Below, piece after piece: positions 1 through 9,816 of a DNA stretch of 64,000 bases. The stretch is from Legionella bononiensis (GTDB lineage: Bacteria > Pseudomonadota > Gammaproteobacteria > Legionellales > Legionellaceae). A program made the position numbers and the translations under genes. Each line of letters starts with the position of its first letter. The stretch's first letter is position 1. The DNA is taken from the NCBI RefSeq assembly GCF_016786215.1, contig NZ_JADOBG010000011.1, forward strand, positions 84,919-148,918, in the 5' to 3' direction. Below the pieces are notes generated by a model that made no database searches, was not told the origin of the DNA, and saw nothing but the letters and a program-made list of their open reading frames with translations.

Positions 1-59
1 ATACACTATAAAATAAGCTTCGCTTTCTGAATGAACTAATTTAATTAGGGATATGACAG

Positions 60-701
60 ATGAAAATGAAATTACAATTATTCACATTAGGAATTTTATT
101 ATCAGTCAACGTATTCGCAGACGGATACTACCCCGAATTAACATCACAAGATCAGCCCTGGACAGTCATAGCAAGTGTAGGCAATGGGAGATTTCAAGAT
201 ATATATTCTAATGATGGAAAATCAGTTATTGGACGCCTGGCTCTAGGAAATGAACTGATGCTGTCTGGAGATTTTGCCCTCGGACTGGAGTTAGGGGTGC
301 AAAATGGCCATCAGATGCGTCTAAAGATTCCTAATGAAACATTAGCTGTTCTGGAATGGCTTCCTGTTAAAACGACTCTTGGCCCCATGCTTGATTTATT
401 AATTACAGCTAAGAGCGACCCTTTATTTGGCAGTTCCTTCTTTGCTCAGTTGAAAGGTGGTGTTGCGTACCGATACTGGCAAGTGGAACATCGGCCGATT
501 AAAGAGATCTCACAACTTGCAGGTGAACTCCAAGCTGGTTTTGGTTATCCAATCACTGCCTTGGCCAGTTTAAATGTGTTGTATCAGGGTGTATACGGTA
601 ACGACCCGAAACTGAGAATTTATAATTCAACTAAAACTGCAAGTATCTCTAATATACCCATCTTGCATGCTGTATTATTAGGCCTTACTGTAAACCTCTA
701 A
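60..701 (+). CDS. Putative small outer-membrane beta-barrel protein
   Basis: The product has 213 residues. Residues 1-20 form a clear signal peptide (Lys at positions 2 and 4, hydrophobic core, probable cleavage after VFA). The mature part has short alternating amphipathic stretches rich in Gly, Leu and aromatic residues and ends in LLGLTVNL, as expected for a small outer-membrane barrel; no catalytic motif is visible. A purine-rich sequence (TAGGGA) lies about 10 bases before the ATG. It appears monocistronic. The 3' end, including the stop codon, is duplicated in the adjacent DNA. The barrel assignment is inference from composition; the exact family and role are unknown. Confidence 0.7.
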   Translation: MKMKLQLFTLGILLSVNVFADGYYPELTSQDQPWTVIASVGNGRFQDIYSNDGKSVIGRLALGNELMLSGDFALGLELGVQNGHQMRLKIPNETLAVLEWLPVKTTLGPMLDLLITAKSDPLFGSSFFAQLKGGVAYRYWQVEHRPIKEISQLAGELQAGFGYPITALASLNVLYQGVYGNDPKLRIYNSTKTASISNIPILHAVLLGLTVNL

Positions 702-735
702 ATTCAAAACAACAAACCTCTAAATTCAAAACAAA
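692..735. repeat. 22-bp tandem duplication spanning a stop codon
   Basis: Two adjacent 22-bp copies (692-713 and 714-735) differ at one base. The first copy contains the last sense codons and stop of the upstream gene. This looks like a recent slippage duplication with no coding effect. Confidence 0.8.
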
Positions 736-805
736 CAAAGTGCTGGATTTGTATTGAATTAAAAGAAAAATGAATTCATTGCTGATTATCTTTATTTTCT
801 ATAAA

Positions 806-836
806 TTGCACTTAAATCAATATATAAGACTATAAT
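806..836 (+). promoter_or_regulatory. Possible sigma-70 promoter for the 89-aa gene
   Basis: TTGCAC (806-811) and a perfect TATAAT (831-836) are separated by 19 bases, slightly longer than ideal. They lie about 85 bases before the ATG at 920, leaving room for a leader. The -10 box is strong; the -35 pairing is tentative. Confidence 0.35.
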
Positions 837-919
837 TTAGTCATCAGATAGTAATAAAACCACTATAGAGATCGAGTGTAGTATCCAATTTGCAATGATG
901 ACTTCAATGGAGTAGTACC

Positions 920-1189
920 ATGAAAGAAAAACATTATGCCTATAAGATAACTCAATCCCCTGCAGATCTGGTTTGTAGTCATGCTGAAATTGAAGAAGAT
1001 AAAATGCTGGACCTCTTAATTGAAATTCAGAATGATCATACAGAAGGTATATTCTGGATATTTAAGCAGTTTGGTGATCTTCCGAAAGAACCTTTGAGTA
1101 TTATCGATTGTACGCATAACAGAATATACTACCACTACTCTGGAGAAGTAGAACAATTGAAAGATGCCATAAAAAAATTGACTCATTGA
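920..1189 (+). CDS. Small hypothetical cytoplasmic protein
   Basis: This 89-aa acidic protein has no signal peptide or membrane segment. It has two Cys residues (19 and 64) and alternating charged and hydrophobic stretches suggesting a small alpha/beta fold. TGGAGT upstream of the ATG serves as a ribosome-binding site. I do not recognise the family. It stands alone between two longer noncoding stretches, which suggests its own promoter. Codon use resembles the neighbours. Confidence 0.6.
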   Translation: MKEKHYAYKITQSPADLVCSHAEIEEDKMLDLLIEIQNDHTEGIFWIFKQFGDLPKEPLSIIDCTHNRIYYHYSGEVEQLKDAIKKLTH

Positions 1190-1547
1190 TGAGCGTTATC
1201 CAATGAGAGCGCAATACCATTGTTTTTTTCTGTACTCACAAAGTTGTTTTAGCTTGCTTTGAGGATTTGAGGCACAACATAGAGAACTTCAATAAGAGCG
1301 TGTGCTCATCACTCTTCAAAACCGAAAATCCGATCATGAAGGACTTAATCTTCATCAATTAGCAAGATGCAATACTACGCTCTCGAAGAAACCAATTGTA
1401 CAATTATTGAAATTATTAAGGTCAATTAAATCTAAAAGTTCAAAATGAATTTGAATTGTTCTTTTTTAGATCCTCAAATCTCTAGACAAATGCACGATTA
1501 TTAGTAACCATTCAGCTCATTATTCTTTCTAATCTTGAAGAGGCACA
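1190..1547. other. Gene-poor intergenic region with one weak short ORF
   Basis: No convincing gene is present in this 358-base stretch. A GTG-started frame at 1302-1448 would encode 48 residues of coding-like composition, including the stretch EGLNLHQLARCN, but it lacks a good ribosome-binding site. It could be a remnant or chance. No terminator or repeat was recognised. Confidence 0.4.
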
Positions 1548-2108
1548 ATGATGTACTTAAACAAAACTAAAATAACAGTAATTCTCACTTCCATAATTTT
1601 AAACTTATTTCAATTGGCTTTTGCAGGAAAATCTATAGAGAAAGCTAGTAACGATACAGCCATTCAAAATGCCATTTTGTATTACATTAATGAGTACAGA
1701 CACCAGCATGGATTAAGCCCTCTCAAAATGGACAACCGAATTGTTAAAGAAGCAAAGCAACACTCTTTAGATATGGCAAATCATAAAATGCCATTTGGCC
1801 ATAAATATTTTAAAAGTCGCATCGACCGTTTACATAGTCAAATCAAAGATTCCAACGCTGGCGCTGAAAACGTAGCGTTTAATTATAAAGATGCACAGGA
1901 TGTAGTAAAGAACTGGTTACGCAGCCCAGGACACAAACAAAACATAGATGGAAATTATAATCTTACTGGTATCGGAATTGCTCGTGATAAAAATGGAAAA
2001 ATATACTTTACTCAAATTTTTCTAAAAACAGGAACGAACAGTAAATATGCTGCTAGAAAGCCCTTTACTCATTTATTCAATAATTCACTATTCAAAAGAA
2101 CAGCTTAA
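1548..2108 (+). CDS. Secreted CAP-domain (SCP/PR-1 family) protein
   Basis: The product has 186 residues. The N-terminus is a signal peptide ending around LAFA-G (residue 26). Residues about 42-163 form a bacterial CAP domain: it opens with a helix containing YYINEYRHQHGL, then HSLDMA, the GAENVAF stretch, a WLRSPGHKQNI motif and the closing strand GKIYFTQIF. His and Glu residues at the usual CAP cavity positions are present. The length is typical for single-domain bacterial CAP proteins. AAGAGG precedes two adjacent Met codons; either could start. CAP proteins are extracytoplasmic; their bacterial roles are mostly undefined, so only the fold is claimed. Confidence 0.88.
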   Translation: MMYLNKTKITVILTSIILNLFQLAFAGKSIEKASNDTAIQNAILYYINEYRHQHGLSPLKMDNRIVKEAKQHSLDMANHKMPFGHKYFKSRIDRLHSQIKDSNAGAENVAFNYKDAQDVVKNWLRSPGHKQNIDGNYNLTGIGIARDKNGKIYFTQIFLKTGTNSKYAARKPFTHLFNNSLFKRTA

Positions 2109-2438
2109 GATTAATGAATCACTGGTTCAACAATTGTGTTCAACCAGTGTTCACCATGAGCATCGAGGCACTTAACGAAATCTTTGCAATAAACCCATTT
2201 TAGTCAGTGGATTTAATAAAAATAGTAGCCTATTATAGAATCATAGGCGGTACACATTGTTCAGCCAACATCACAACATTGGAAGCCAGATTGAGAATGT
2301 GGTGAGCATGCTTAGCCAGACTAAGAAGCCAAAAACATTCCGGAGGAGTCCACCTAGTGAACTAGGACTGTAATCAATCTTGCTGTCTATATCCACTTTA
2401 AAAAAACAGGGCGTATATTATACGCCCTTTTTATTTTA
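2109..2438. other. Intergenic region ending in a terminator
   Basis: This 330-base stretch has no convincing gene. It contains a short self-complementary sequence (CCTAG-TGAA-CTAGG, near 2354) and, at its right end, the terminator hairpin listed separately. The rest has no recognised signal. Confidence 0.4.
2401..2437. terminator. Bidirectional intrinsic terminator
   Basis: An 8-bp stem (AGGGCGTA at 2408-2415 with TACGCCCT at 2421-2428) and 5-base loop is flanked by an A-run on the left and a T-rich run on the right. On the minus strand it lies directly after the stop codon of the IPT/TIG gene. Confidence 0.85.
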
Positions 2439-3872
2439 TCAAGGTACAATTCCCCGAACACAACGTACAGCATAAGTATTGGCTTTACTGATTGAAAATC
2501 TGGTTCCTGCTAATGTAAAGTTCTGAGCCCATGCTTGAACCGGGTGCAAGGCATTAGGTGGGTCTTCTGTAGACGACCAATAAATTCCCGATGCAATTAA
2601 GTTATTACTATAGATACAATTAAGCTGGTCTTTAGCCGGTAAAAACCAATCACTATAACATGCATTCCCCGTTTGACAGGGAGAATTTCCTTGCGAGTCC
2701 ACTGAAAACGTCTTGCAAAGACCGGCAGCATAATTAGTTGGACTGCCCAGTGCGAGCACTATCGCTGCAGTGTTAGTCGCTCCATCAAGATTATGCTGTG
2801 CGCTGGCTCCTATTACGGTACTTGTTCCTCCCCACTGGATCCCGGAACTATTATCTACCGTAGTCATTATAAGTTGCTGTACCGCCCCAACATTCAAACA
2901 GGCAATCTCTCCGCCACCTGATGGTTGCCCTACAGCTGTAGCCAAATACGTGAAACCGTTAACCAATGAAGTACTTCCCTGAGTCGCGGTGAGCACCACA
3001 TCAACCAGACCCACTCCCGCTCTTGGTGGCGTTACCGCGGTGACCGTGTTTGAATTGACAACATGAACAAACGAAGCTGCTATCCCCCCAAATGTAATGT
3101 TTTGCGTTGAAGATAAATTAGTTCCAGTCAAAGTCACTCCTGTTCCCCCTATCAAAGGTCCCGAAGCAGGAGAAATTCCAGAGAGAGAAGGTATCCCTTC
3201 ATATGTAAAACCATCATTCAAAGTATCACTGCCACCTGAAGTCGTAATACTGACATCTACAGAACCTTGAGGATGAGCCGGTGTGACAGCGATCACTGTT
3301 GTAGAATTAACCACGTTTAACCCAGTAGCCTCTATGCCGCCAAAAGTAACTCGTGTGGTATCCATTAAATTAACACCCGTCAGAGTAACTGAGGTTCCAC
3401 CCAGTTGTGTTCCAGCGGCAGGATTGATCGCGGTTAATACAGGAACCAAAGCAGGCGCCTTGCTGATATGCAATATATTAAATTGACCAGGTCTATAACA
3501 TTCATTAATTAAGCCCTGCTGGCAGACAACTGGCCCATCATTAATGGGTTGGGTTAATTGACTGCCCTTGATTCGTAAGGACAGAATGCAAGAACGGCCT
3601 TTCGTGGATAAAACAAAAACGCTTCCGCAAATATCCGGTCCAGTAGTAACCTGGGTCACGCCCGGAATGGGAGTCATTACCAGAGTATGAGGCCTATTTG
3701 TTTGACTGGTCACCCGATATTGAATTGTCACTGTACTGTTTTCAGGAACTGCGACTTGCGTAGCCGTCAAAGGGCTAAATGTCCATAACGGGATCCCCGC
3801 ATGCACTGCTGTCAACATAAATAAGGATAAAAATCCCAACAACACTCTGAACAGTATATTATTTGCTTGCAT
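2439..3872 (-). CDS. Secreted IPT/TIG-repeat protein with DUF1566-like C-terminal domain
   Basis: The product has 477 residues. A signal peptide (residues 1-25, ending AVHAG) is followed by an immunoglobulin-like N-terminal part with two Cys residues. Two IPT/TIG domains follow at about 140-226 and 228-310; each has the PAAGTQLGGTSVTLTG or PASGPLIGGTGVTLTG signature and ends in DGFTY or NGFTY. The last 150 residues contain DWFLPAKDQLNCIY, YWSSTE and AVRCVRG, the pattern of DUF1566/Lcl-type C-terminal domains. Such proteins are exported and often surface-associated, with suspected adhesive roles. It lies 6 bases after a barrel-type gene on the same strand, so the two are probably co-transcribed. 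The IPT and DUF1566 calls are secure; the function is inference. Confidence 0.85.
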   Translation of the reverse strand: MQANNILFRVLLGFLSLFMLTAVHAGIPLWTFSPLTATQVAVPENSTVTIQYRVTSQTNRPHTLVMTPIPGVTQVTTGPDICGSVFVLSTKGRSCILSLRIKGSQLTQPINDGPVVCQQGLINECYRPGQFNILHISKAPALVPVLTAINPAAGTQLGGTSVTLTGVNLMDTTRVTFGGIEATGLNVVNSTTVIAVTPAHPQGSVDVSITTSGGSDTLNDGFTYEGIPSLSGISPASGPLIGGTGVTLTGTNLSSTQNITFGGIAASFVHVVNSNTVTAVTPPRAGVGLVDVVLTATQGSTSLVNGFTYLATAVGQPSGGGEIACLNVGAVQQLIMTTVDNSSGIQWGGTSTVIGASAQHNLDGATNTAAIVLALGSPTNYAAGLCKTFSVDSQGNSPCQTGNACYSDWFLPAKDQLNCIYSNNLIASGIYWSSTEDPPNALHPVQAWAQNFTLAGTRFSISKANTYAVRCVRGIVP

Positions 3873-3878
3873 CGTTCA

Positions 3879-4643
3879 TTACCCTGCAACTACTGTGATA
3901 TTGAGCATAACACCATGAGTATAAAAGTGATTTAAACTTAAACCAGTACCCAACGTTTGTCCGAAAGCTCTACCCAATTGACTTTTCCTCCAATCGGCGA
4001 ACTCATAACCAATACCCATTTGCCAATTTTGATTTAGTGCTTTTTGCACTCCAGCCCCAAGAGTATAAGTCAATGTTGTCTTATTATGAGAATCGAAATC
4101 TGGAGTAGGCAATGCTTCAAAAATAACAGGACGATTGAAAAAATCAGATGCTCGATTAAATCCTGCTCCCACACTGGCACTTATCCAGGGAGTAACAATA
4201 AACCCTAAATCGGATAATAATTTCCCTTTTAGCGCAATGTGACTGTGTTGCACTTTATAGCTGTATACAAAATTGTTAAATTCTGGATCTGCGTCATCCC
4301 AGATACCACCATTGAGTCTGGCCTTGCCAGTCGTAGCGAATGCAATACCTAATTGACCGCTAAAGGAATTATATAATTTTTTTTGTATCCCTAGAAAAAA
4401 CTCACCATCAGCTAAAGTATGACTGGATTTATTTGCCGCATAAGTTTTTTCTATATCAGGTGTTAAAAAGAATGTCTGAGTTTCACCACCATCTTGCCAT
4501 ACAGGGCCCGCACTCAATGTAGCGATATAATTCCAGGGAGCGATTGGATGAGTACCCATTGTGCCAGAAACAACATCCGTGCTTGATACAACGACAAATA
4601 ACGACAGCATTACAGTGGATAAATTCCGTTTAATATGATACAT
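3879..4643 (-). CDS. Outer-membrane beta-barrel protein
   Basis: The product has 254 residues. The signal peptide runs to about residue 27. The mature chain starts with PWNYIATLSAGPVW and contains repeated amphipathic strands (GEFFLGIQKKL, SGQLGIAFATTG, TTLTYTLGAGVQKAL, NWQMGIGYEFADWR), matching OmpW/OprF-like 8-strand barrels of the outer-membrane beta-barrel clan. It starts upstream of the IPT/TIG gene with a 6-base gap, suggesting a two-gene unit in which a barrel and a secreted repeat protein are made together. The exact function is unknown. Confidence 0.75.
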   Translation of the reverse strand: MYHIKRNLSTVMLSLFVVVSSTDVVSGTMGTHPIAPWNYIATLSAGPVWQDGGETQTFFLTPDIEKTYAANKSSHTLADGEFFLGIQKKLYNSFSGQLGIAFATTGKARLNGGIWDDADPEFNNFVYSYKVQHSHIALKGKLLSDLGFIVTPWISASVGAGFNRASDFFNRPVIFEALPTPDFDSHNKTTLTYTLGAGVQKALNQNWQMGIGYEFADWRKSQLGRAFGQTLGTGLSLNHFYTHGVMLNITVVAG

Positions 4644-4722
4644 CCATTCTATCCTATTGAAAATTCAGGTTAATTTACATCATATAAAGAATTCACAGTA
4701 ATGCCAACACGTATTCTTGCAT

Positions 4723-4752
4723 TTGACATTTTATTCAGTAGCAAATTATTCT
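4723..4752 (+). promoter_or_regulatory. Predicted sigma-70 promoter of the pnt operon
   Basis: A consensus -35 box TTGACA (4723-4728) is followed after 18 bases by TATTCT (4747-4752). The pntAA ATG is 45 bases downstream, so a short leader is expected. Confidence 0.5.
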
Positions 4753-4796
4753 AATCTACACTAGGATAGTTTATAGAACGGTAAAAGGATTACCCC

Positions 4797-5930
4797 ATGA
4801 AAATAGCAACCTTACTTGAATCAGGTCGGGAAACCCGCGTAGCAATAACTCCTCATTCAGCAAAACAACTTATCAAATTAGGCTTTGAAGTCGCCATTGA
4901 AAAGAATGCGGGATTGTCTTCCGATTTCTCTAATGAAGAATACCAGCGTGTTGGTGTTCAACTCATTGATAATAAAAAAACATTGCTCAAAGAGACGAAT
5001 ATTCTTCTGTGCATCAATGAACCCAATCCCGATGATTTGAATGGATTGGCTAGAAATGCATTGATAATAGGTCACATCGACAATGATCCACAAAGTAAAC
5101 TGATTCAATGGTGTCAAAAAGAACACATTAATCTATTTTCCATGAACTTGATCCCTCGAATCAGCCGGGCACAAAGCATGGACAGTCTGTCATCCCAAGC
5201 AAATCTTGCAGGTTATAGAGCGGTTCTGGAAGCAGTAACTCAATTCCACCGTGCCATACCGATGATGATGACAGCTGCTGGCATGATTCAACCCTCTAAA
5301 ATATTGATACTGGGCGCAGGCGTAGCAGGATTACAAGCTATAGCTACCGCCAAACGATTGGGTGCGGTTGTTTATGCTTTCGACGTAAGAAGAGCCGCCA
5401 AAGAACAGGTTGAAAGTTTAGGGGCTGAGTTTATAGAAGTAAGCCAGGAACTGGATGGCGAAACCAAAGGTGGGTATGCCTCGGAAACCAGCGATGAATA
5501 TAAAAAATTACAGGCCGAGTTGATCGATCAGTACGCTAAAATTTCCGACATTGTCATCTCTACTGCATTAATACCAGGACGTAAAGCTCCTGTTTTGCTC
5601 TATAAAACAACCGTTGAACAGATGAAACCGGGGTCTATCATAGTAGATCTGGCTACCTCGCGTGGTGGAAACTGTGAAGTGAGTGTACCCGATGAGATTA
5701 TAAAACACGGAACAATCACTGTAATCGGAATAAGTAATATGGCAGGTCTCGTACCAGCAACAGCCAGTGATCTCTACGCTAATAATCTGGTGCATTTAAT
5801 TAATTTATTGGCTGCAGCGCCTCCTGAAATTAAATTTAACCCTGAAGATGAGATTATTCAGCAAGCAGTTCTTTGTTGTGACGGAACATACTTACCTTTT
5901 CAGGCAGCCAAGGAGCAACAAAATGCATGA
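4797..5930 (+). CDS. pntAA: NAD(P) transhydrogenase subunit alpha, part 1
   Basis: This 377-aa soluble NAD(H)-binding domain I of the proton-translocating transhydrogenase catalyses hydride transfer between NADH and NADP+ together with PntB. The N-terminal half carries the alanine-dehydrogenase/PNT fold ([12 protein letters not shown]). The nucleotide-binding Rossmann motif [18 protein letters not shown] is at about residues 175-192. The RQD-like loop region and the [13 protein letters not shown] stretch are present. The alpha subunit is split here, with the membrane part encoded by the next gene. A ribosome-binding site (AAAGGA) precedes the ATG. The end overlaps pntAB by 8 bases, indicating translational coupling. 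Confidence 0.95.
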   Translation: MKIATLLESGRETRVAITPHSAKQLIKLGFEVAIEKNAGLSSDFSNEEYQRVGVQLIDNKKTLLKETNILLCINEPNPDDLNGLARNALIIGHIDNDPQSKLIQWCQKEHINLFSMNLIPRISRAQSMDSLSSQANLAGYRAVLEAVTQFHRAIPMMMTAAGMIQPSKILILGAGVAGLQAIATAKRLGAVVYAFDVRRAAKEQVESLGAEFIEVSQELDGETKGGYASETSDEYKKLQAELIDQYAKISDIVISTALIPGRKAPVLLYKTTVEQMKPGSIIVDLATSRGGNCEVSVPDEIIKHGTITVIGISNMAGLVPATASDLYANNLVHLINLLAAAPPEIKFNPEDEIIQQAVLCCDGTYLPFQAAKEQQNA

Positions 5931-6219
5931 AGTTCACTCTATAGGTAATCCTTATATAACTATTCTGACCATTTTTGTCCTGGCCTGTTTTGTAGGCTAT
6001 TACGTCGTATGGAAAGTCACACCGGCACTTCATACCCCCTTAATGTCTGTTACCAATGCGATTTCAAGCATCATCGTTTTAGGCGCGTTAATCGCAGCGG
6101 GAAGCGAAATGGTTGGAGCCATCACCTGGTTAGGGGGCTTGGCAATATTCATTACTTCTATAAATATATTTGGTGGATTTGTTGTAACTCAACGCATGCT
6201 TCGCATGTATAAAAAATAA
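5923..6219 (+). CDS. pntAB: NAD(P) transhydrogenase subunit alpha, part 2
   Basis: This 98-aa membrane part (domain II) of the split alpha subunit has three to four hydrophobic helices ([53 protein letters not shown]) and contributes to the proton channel in the inner membrane. I placed the start at the ATG at 5923, preceded by AAGGAG at 5910-5915. It overlaps the pntAA stop by 8 bases. A longer in-frame extension upstream would run through pntAA and is unlikely to be translated. Confidence 0.93.
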   Translation: MHEVHSIGNPYITILTIFVLACFVGYYVVWKVTPALHTPLMSVTNAISSIIVLGALIAAGSEMVGAITWLGGLAIFITSINIFGGFVVTQRMLRMYKK

Positions 6220-6242
6220 TGACTTAAAGGATGGAATCAGTA

Positions 6243-7640
6243 ATGAATTCAATTGTTCCCCTATTCTATTTATTAGCCGCTGTCTGTTTTATTCTTGCTT
6301 TAAAGGGTTTGGCCAGTCCAGCCACGTCCAGAAGAGGAAATCTCCTGGGAATTTTAGGTATGACACTTGCAGTCGGCTCTACGTTGATGATGCCCACCAT
6401 TTTCCATCACTACATTCTGATTGGTTTAATCGTAGCCGGTGGAATCATTGGTACCTTCATCGCACTAAAAATTAATATGACTGCCATACCGCAACTTGTA
6501 GCAGCATTCCACTCATTGGTAGGTATGGCTGCTGTTCTGGTAGCGTTCTGTGCCTTTTTATCTCCTGAATCATTTCATATTGGCAGCACTGGCGACATAG
6601 AAAAAGCCAGTCTGATTGAAATGAGTTTAGGGTTAATTATTGGTGCAATTACCTTTTCAGGCTCAGTAATTGCCTTTCTAAAACTGCAAGGGATCATGTC
6701 CGGAGTACCGGTACGATTTATGGGACAAAGCATAGTAAACCTGGTTATCGCTTTATCAATTCTAGGATTTTTTGTTGTATTTTTACTAAATCAAAGTTTA
6801 TTGCTCTTTGGTATATTAGCTGGGTTAGCATTTCTCATTGGTGTATTGCTGATCATCCCTATAGGCGGTGCTGATATGCCCGTGGTAATTTCCATGCTCA
6901 ACTCCTATTCCGGGTGGGCTGCAGCAGGTATAGGATTCACCCTGAGTAATGATCTGCTGGTAATCACTGGGGCATTAGTCGGAGCCAGTGGAGCCATCCT
7001 AAGTTACATCATGTGTGTTGGAATGAATCGTTCCATTTTCAATGTGATTTTTGGAGGAATTAACTCCGCGGGAAATACCCAGCAAGCTCATGCAGGTGAC
7101 GAATCCAGATCGGTGAGGCAAGCGAATGGGGAAGATGCAGCTTTTCTGTTAAGTAATGCCAGAGACGTGATTATCGTACCCGGTTATGGCATGGCTGTTG
7201 CGCATGCACAACATGCAGTTAAAGAATTGGTTGATGCCCTGGAAGCTCGCTCTATCAAAGTACGTTTTGCTATTCACCCTGTTGCAGGACGTATGCCAGG
7301 CCATATGAACGTTTTACTTGCGGAAGCCAATATTCCCTATGATCGCGTTTTTGAGCAAAGCGAAATTAACAGGGATTTTGCATCCTGCGATGTTGCTTTT
7401 GTTATAGGGGCAAATGATATTACGAATCCGGCTGCTAAAACAGACTCCAGCTCCCCAATTTACGGCATGCCTGTATTAGAAGTTGAAAAGGCTAAAACCG
7501 TTTTATTTGTAAAACGTGGAATGTCCCCAGGGTATGCGGGGGTCGAGAACAGTTTATTTTTTCATGACAATACTTATATGTTGTTTGGAGATGCCAAAAC
7601 AATGACTGAATCTATATCCAAAGCCTTAGGAGAAATATAA
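6243..7640 (+). CDS. pntB: NAD(P) transhydrogenase subunit beta
   Basis: This 465-aa subunit holds the rest of the transmembrane domain (about eight helices in residues 1-260) and the NADP(H)-binding domain III. Domain III has the conserved GYGMAVAHAQHAVKEL and HPVAGRMPGHMNVLLAEANIPYD motifs, then ANDITNPAA and GMPVLEVEKAKTV. It completes the transhydrogenase that uses the proton gradient to make NADPH. The gene lies 23 bases after pntAB. An ATG also exists at 6231, but AAAGG directly abuts it; the ATG at 6243 has better spacing and was preferred (the alternative adds 4 residues). Confidence 0.94.
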   Translation: MNSIVPLFYLLAAVCFILALKGLASPATSRRGNLLGILGMTLAVGSTLMMPTIFHHYILIGLIVAGGIIGTFIALKINMTAIPQLVAAFHSLVGMAAVLVAFCAFLSPESFHIGSTGDIEKASLIEMSLGLIIGAITFSGSVIAFLKLQGIMSGVPVRFMGQSIVNLVIALSILGFFVVFLLNQSLLLFGILAGLAFLIGVLLIIPIGGADMPVVISMLNSYSGWAAAGIGFTLSNDLLVITGALVGASGAILSYIMCVGMNRSIFNVIFGGINSAGNTQQAHAGDESRSVRQANGEDAAFLLSNARDVIIVPGYGMAVAHAQHAVKELVDALEARSIKVRFAIHPVAGRMPGHMNVLLAEANIPYDRVFEQSEINRDFASCDVAFVIGANDITNPAAKTDSSSPIYGMPVLEVEKAKTVLFVKRGMSPGYAGVENSLFFHDNTYMLFGDAKTMTESISKALGEI

Positions 7641-7771
7641 CCCAATAATTTTATAATTTATTCAAATACTTGGGGTGGTATCCCATTTGCTCTGCGCAAA
7701 TGCCTTTTAATTTGCCAAGGAAACAAAATAATTGTATCTTAGCCTGTTAATTTTTCACACTGGAGATATCT

Positions 7772-8155
7772 ATGCTACGAAAAATCGGCTTTTCCTTACT
7801 ATGCGCAGCCACAGCATTCAGTACGAATGTTCATTCAATAGTGACTAATACCCTTCAACCGAGTATGACAGTTGACTATGAATTAGTACCAAATGAACCT
7901 CAAGTATTTATTAATTACCTGTATTGGGATATTGAAGCTAAATGTAAAATTATTACCAAAGATGAAAGCAATGTGCTGTTTGCTGAAGCATTAGCCAAGC
8001 AAGGTAAAGTAAATGATGTAACTATAACCAAGGGAAGTTCCATGCAGGTTACTGTACATCAAGGCGATACATTAAAAATAAGTGCCGAATCAGGTGCAAA
8101 AGTTAGAATTACAAATCTTGGACAGCATACCGTTAAAGCGAGCTGTACAACCTAG
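7772..8155 (+). CDS. Small secreted hypothetical protein
   Basis: The product has 127 residues. Residues 1-22 are a signal peptide (MLRKIGF, hydrophobic core, cleavage near NVHS). The mature part of about 105 residues is beta-rich with two Cys (in EAKCKII and VKASCTT) that could form a disulphide linking early and late strands. It looks like a single immunoglobulin-like or sandwich domain exported to the periplasm or beyond. I do not recognise the family. TGGAGA upstream of the ATG is the ribosome-binding site. It faces prfC convergently. Confidence 0.7.
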   Translation: MLRKIGFSLLCAATAFSTNVHSIVTNTLQPSMTVDYELVPNEPQVFINYLYWDIEAKCKIITKDESNVLFAEALAKQGKVNDVTITKGSSMQVTVHQGDTLKISAESGAKVRITNLGQHTVKASCTT

Positions 8156-8235
8156 TTTTAAAGAAAAAACCCATTAAGTCAAATGACCTGCATCTACCAA
8201 AGGTGGATACAGGTTATAAGCCTGTCTATCCCCAG

Positions 8236-9816
8236 TTAATGCTCTCTTGTCGCTCGGAACTTAATCTTAGGATAACGCTCTTCCGCCATTGTTAAATTCA
8301 CTCGTGTAGGTGCGAGATACATTAAGGTATCACTGCCATCCAGGGCTAAATAATCATAGGCTTTATCACGGAACTCACTCAAGGCTTTGTCATCGTCAGC
8401 GTACACCCAACGAGCACAAGTCACGCTGACTGATTCATAAATGCAATCCACCTTATATTCATGCTTTAATCTGTGAGCTACTACATCGAACTGGAGAATC
8501 CCTACAGCGCCAAGAATAAGTTGATTACTATTTAAAGGTCTGAATACCTGGGTTGCGCCCTCTTCAGATAATTCAATTAACCCTTTCAGTAAGGCTTTGC
8601 TTTTCAGAGGATCTTTTAAGCGAACCAGACGAAATAATTCGGGTGCAAAATTAGGAATCCCAGTGAACTTCAGTTGTTCGCCCTGAGTAAACGTATCACC
8701 TATACGTATGGTGCCGTGATTATGCAAACCTATAATATCCCCTGCCAAAGCAATTTCAGTATGCGATCTGTCGCCTGCCATAAAGGTTAAAGCATTGGCG
8801 ATTTGCACTTCTTTACCAATACGTAAATGACTCAGCTTCATCCCTTTTTTATATGCGCCGGAACAAATGCGTACAAAAGCGATTCTATCTCGATGTTTGG
8901 GATCCATATTGGCTTGAATTTTAAATACAAACCCGGTAAAGGCTTCTTCCTGAGGATTTACTATTCGTTCCGTCGTTGCTCTGGGTTGAGGGCCTGGAGC
9001 GTATTGAACAAAATCGTCTAACAATTCCTTAATGCCAAAATTATTAATTGCAGAACCAAAATAAACCGGGGTCATTTTACCTGCCAGGTAAGCATCCAGA
9101 TTAAACTCATGTGATGCCCCTTTTACTAATTCAATCTCATCACGAAGTTCCTGTGCACTGTCACCAAGCAATTCATCCAATTGAGGGTTATCCAGTCCTT
9201 TAATTCGGACCGCTTCCTGCTTTTGAGCATTTTTACCGTGCTGATAGAGATATACTGTATCTTCATAGCGATGATAAATTCCTTTAAAACGTTTCCCCAT
9301 ACCTACAGGCCAGGTGATAGGAGCACACTGAATCCCTAATACCGATTCGACTTCATCAAGCAAATCAATGGGCTCACGTCCTTCACGGTCTAATTTATTA
9401 ATAAAAGTCATAATGGGAGTATCACGAAGACGACATACTTCCATCAGTTTAACCGTTCTGTCCTCTACCCCTTTGGCAACGTCTATCACCATTAAAGCAG
9501 AATCTACAGCGGTCAATGTACGATAAGTATCTTCCGAAAAGTCTTCATGTCCAGGAGTATCCAGCAAGTTCATAACATGTTCATTATGAACAAACTGCAT
9601 CACAGAAGTAGTAATGGAAATACCACGCTCCTTTTCCATTTCCATCCAGTCGGAAGTTGCATGTCGGTCTGCTTTTCGTCCTTTTACTGTACCAGCCATC
9701 TGTATAGCACCCCCAAATAACAGGAGTTTTTCAGTAACGGTGGTTTTACCCGCGTCAGGGTGAGAAATAATGGCAAAGGTTCTTCTCTTATTAAAGTCTT
9801 GATAAAAATCAGACAT
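8236..9816 (-). CDS. prfC: Peptide chain release factor 3
   Basis: This 526-aa GTPase recycles class I release factors from the terminated ribosome. The G domain has [15 protein letters not shown] (G1), the [10 protein letters not shown] switch region (G2), [16 protein letters not shown] (G3) and NKLDREG (G4). The following beta-barrel domain and the RF3-specific C-terminal domain ([21 protein letters not shown]) are intact. The length equals the family norm. It is monocistronic with a purine-rich leader before the ATG. Confidence 0.97.
   Translation of the reverse strand: MSDFYQDFNKRRTFAIISHPDAGKTTVTEKLLLFGGAIQMAGTVKGRKADRHATSDWMEMEKERGISITTSVMQFVHNEHVMNLLDTPGHEDFSEDTYRTLTAVDSALMVIDVAKGVEDRTVKLMEVCRLRDTPIMTFINKLDREGREPIDLLDEVESVLGIQCAPITWPVGMGKRFKGIYHRYEDTVYLYQHGKNAQKQEAVRIKGLDNPQLDELLGDSAQELRDEIELVKGASHEFNLDAYLAGKMTPVYFGSAINNFGIKELLDDFVQYAPGPQPRATTERIVNPQEEAFTGFVFKIQANMDPKHRDRIAFVRICSGAYKKGMKLSHLRIGKEVQIANALTFMAGDRSHTEIALAGDIIGLHNHGTIRIGDTFTQGEQLKFTGIPNFAPELFRLVRLKDPLKSKALLKGLIELSEEGATQVFRPLNSNQLILGAVGILQFDVVAHRLKHEYKVDCIYESVSVTCARWVYADDDKALSEFRDKAYDYLALDGSDTLMYLAPTRVNLTMAEERYPKIKFRATREH

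Noticed and set aside
1302..1448. 48-aa GTG-started frame
   Set aside because: Coding-like composition but no ribosome-binding site or recognised motif; noted only in the intergenic entry.
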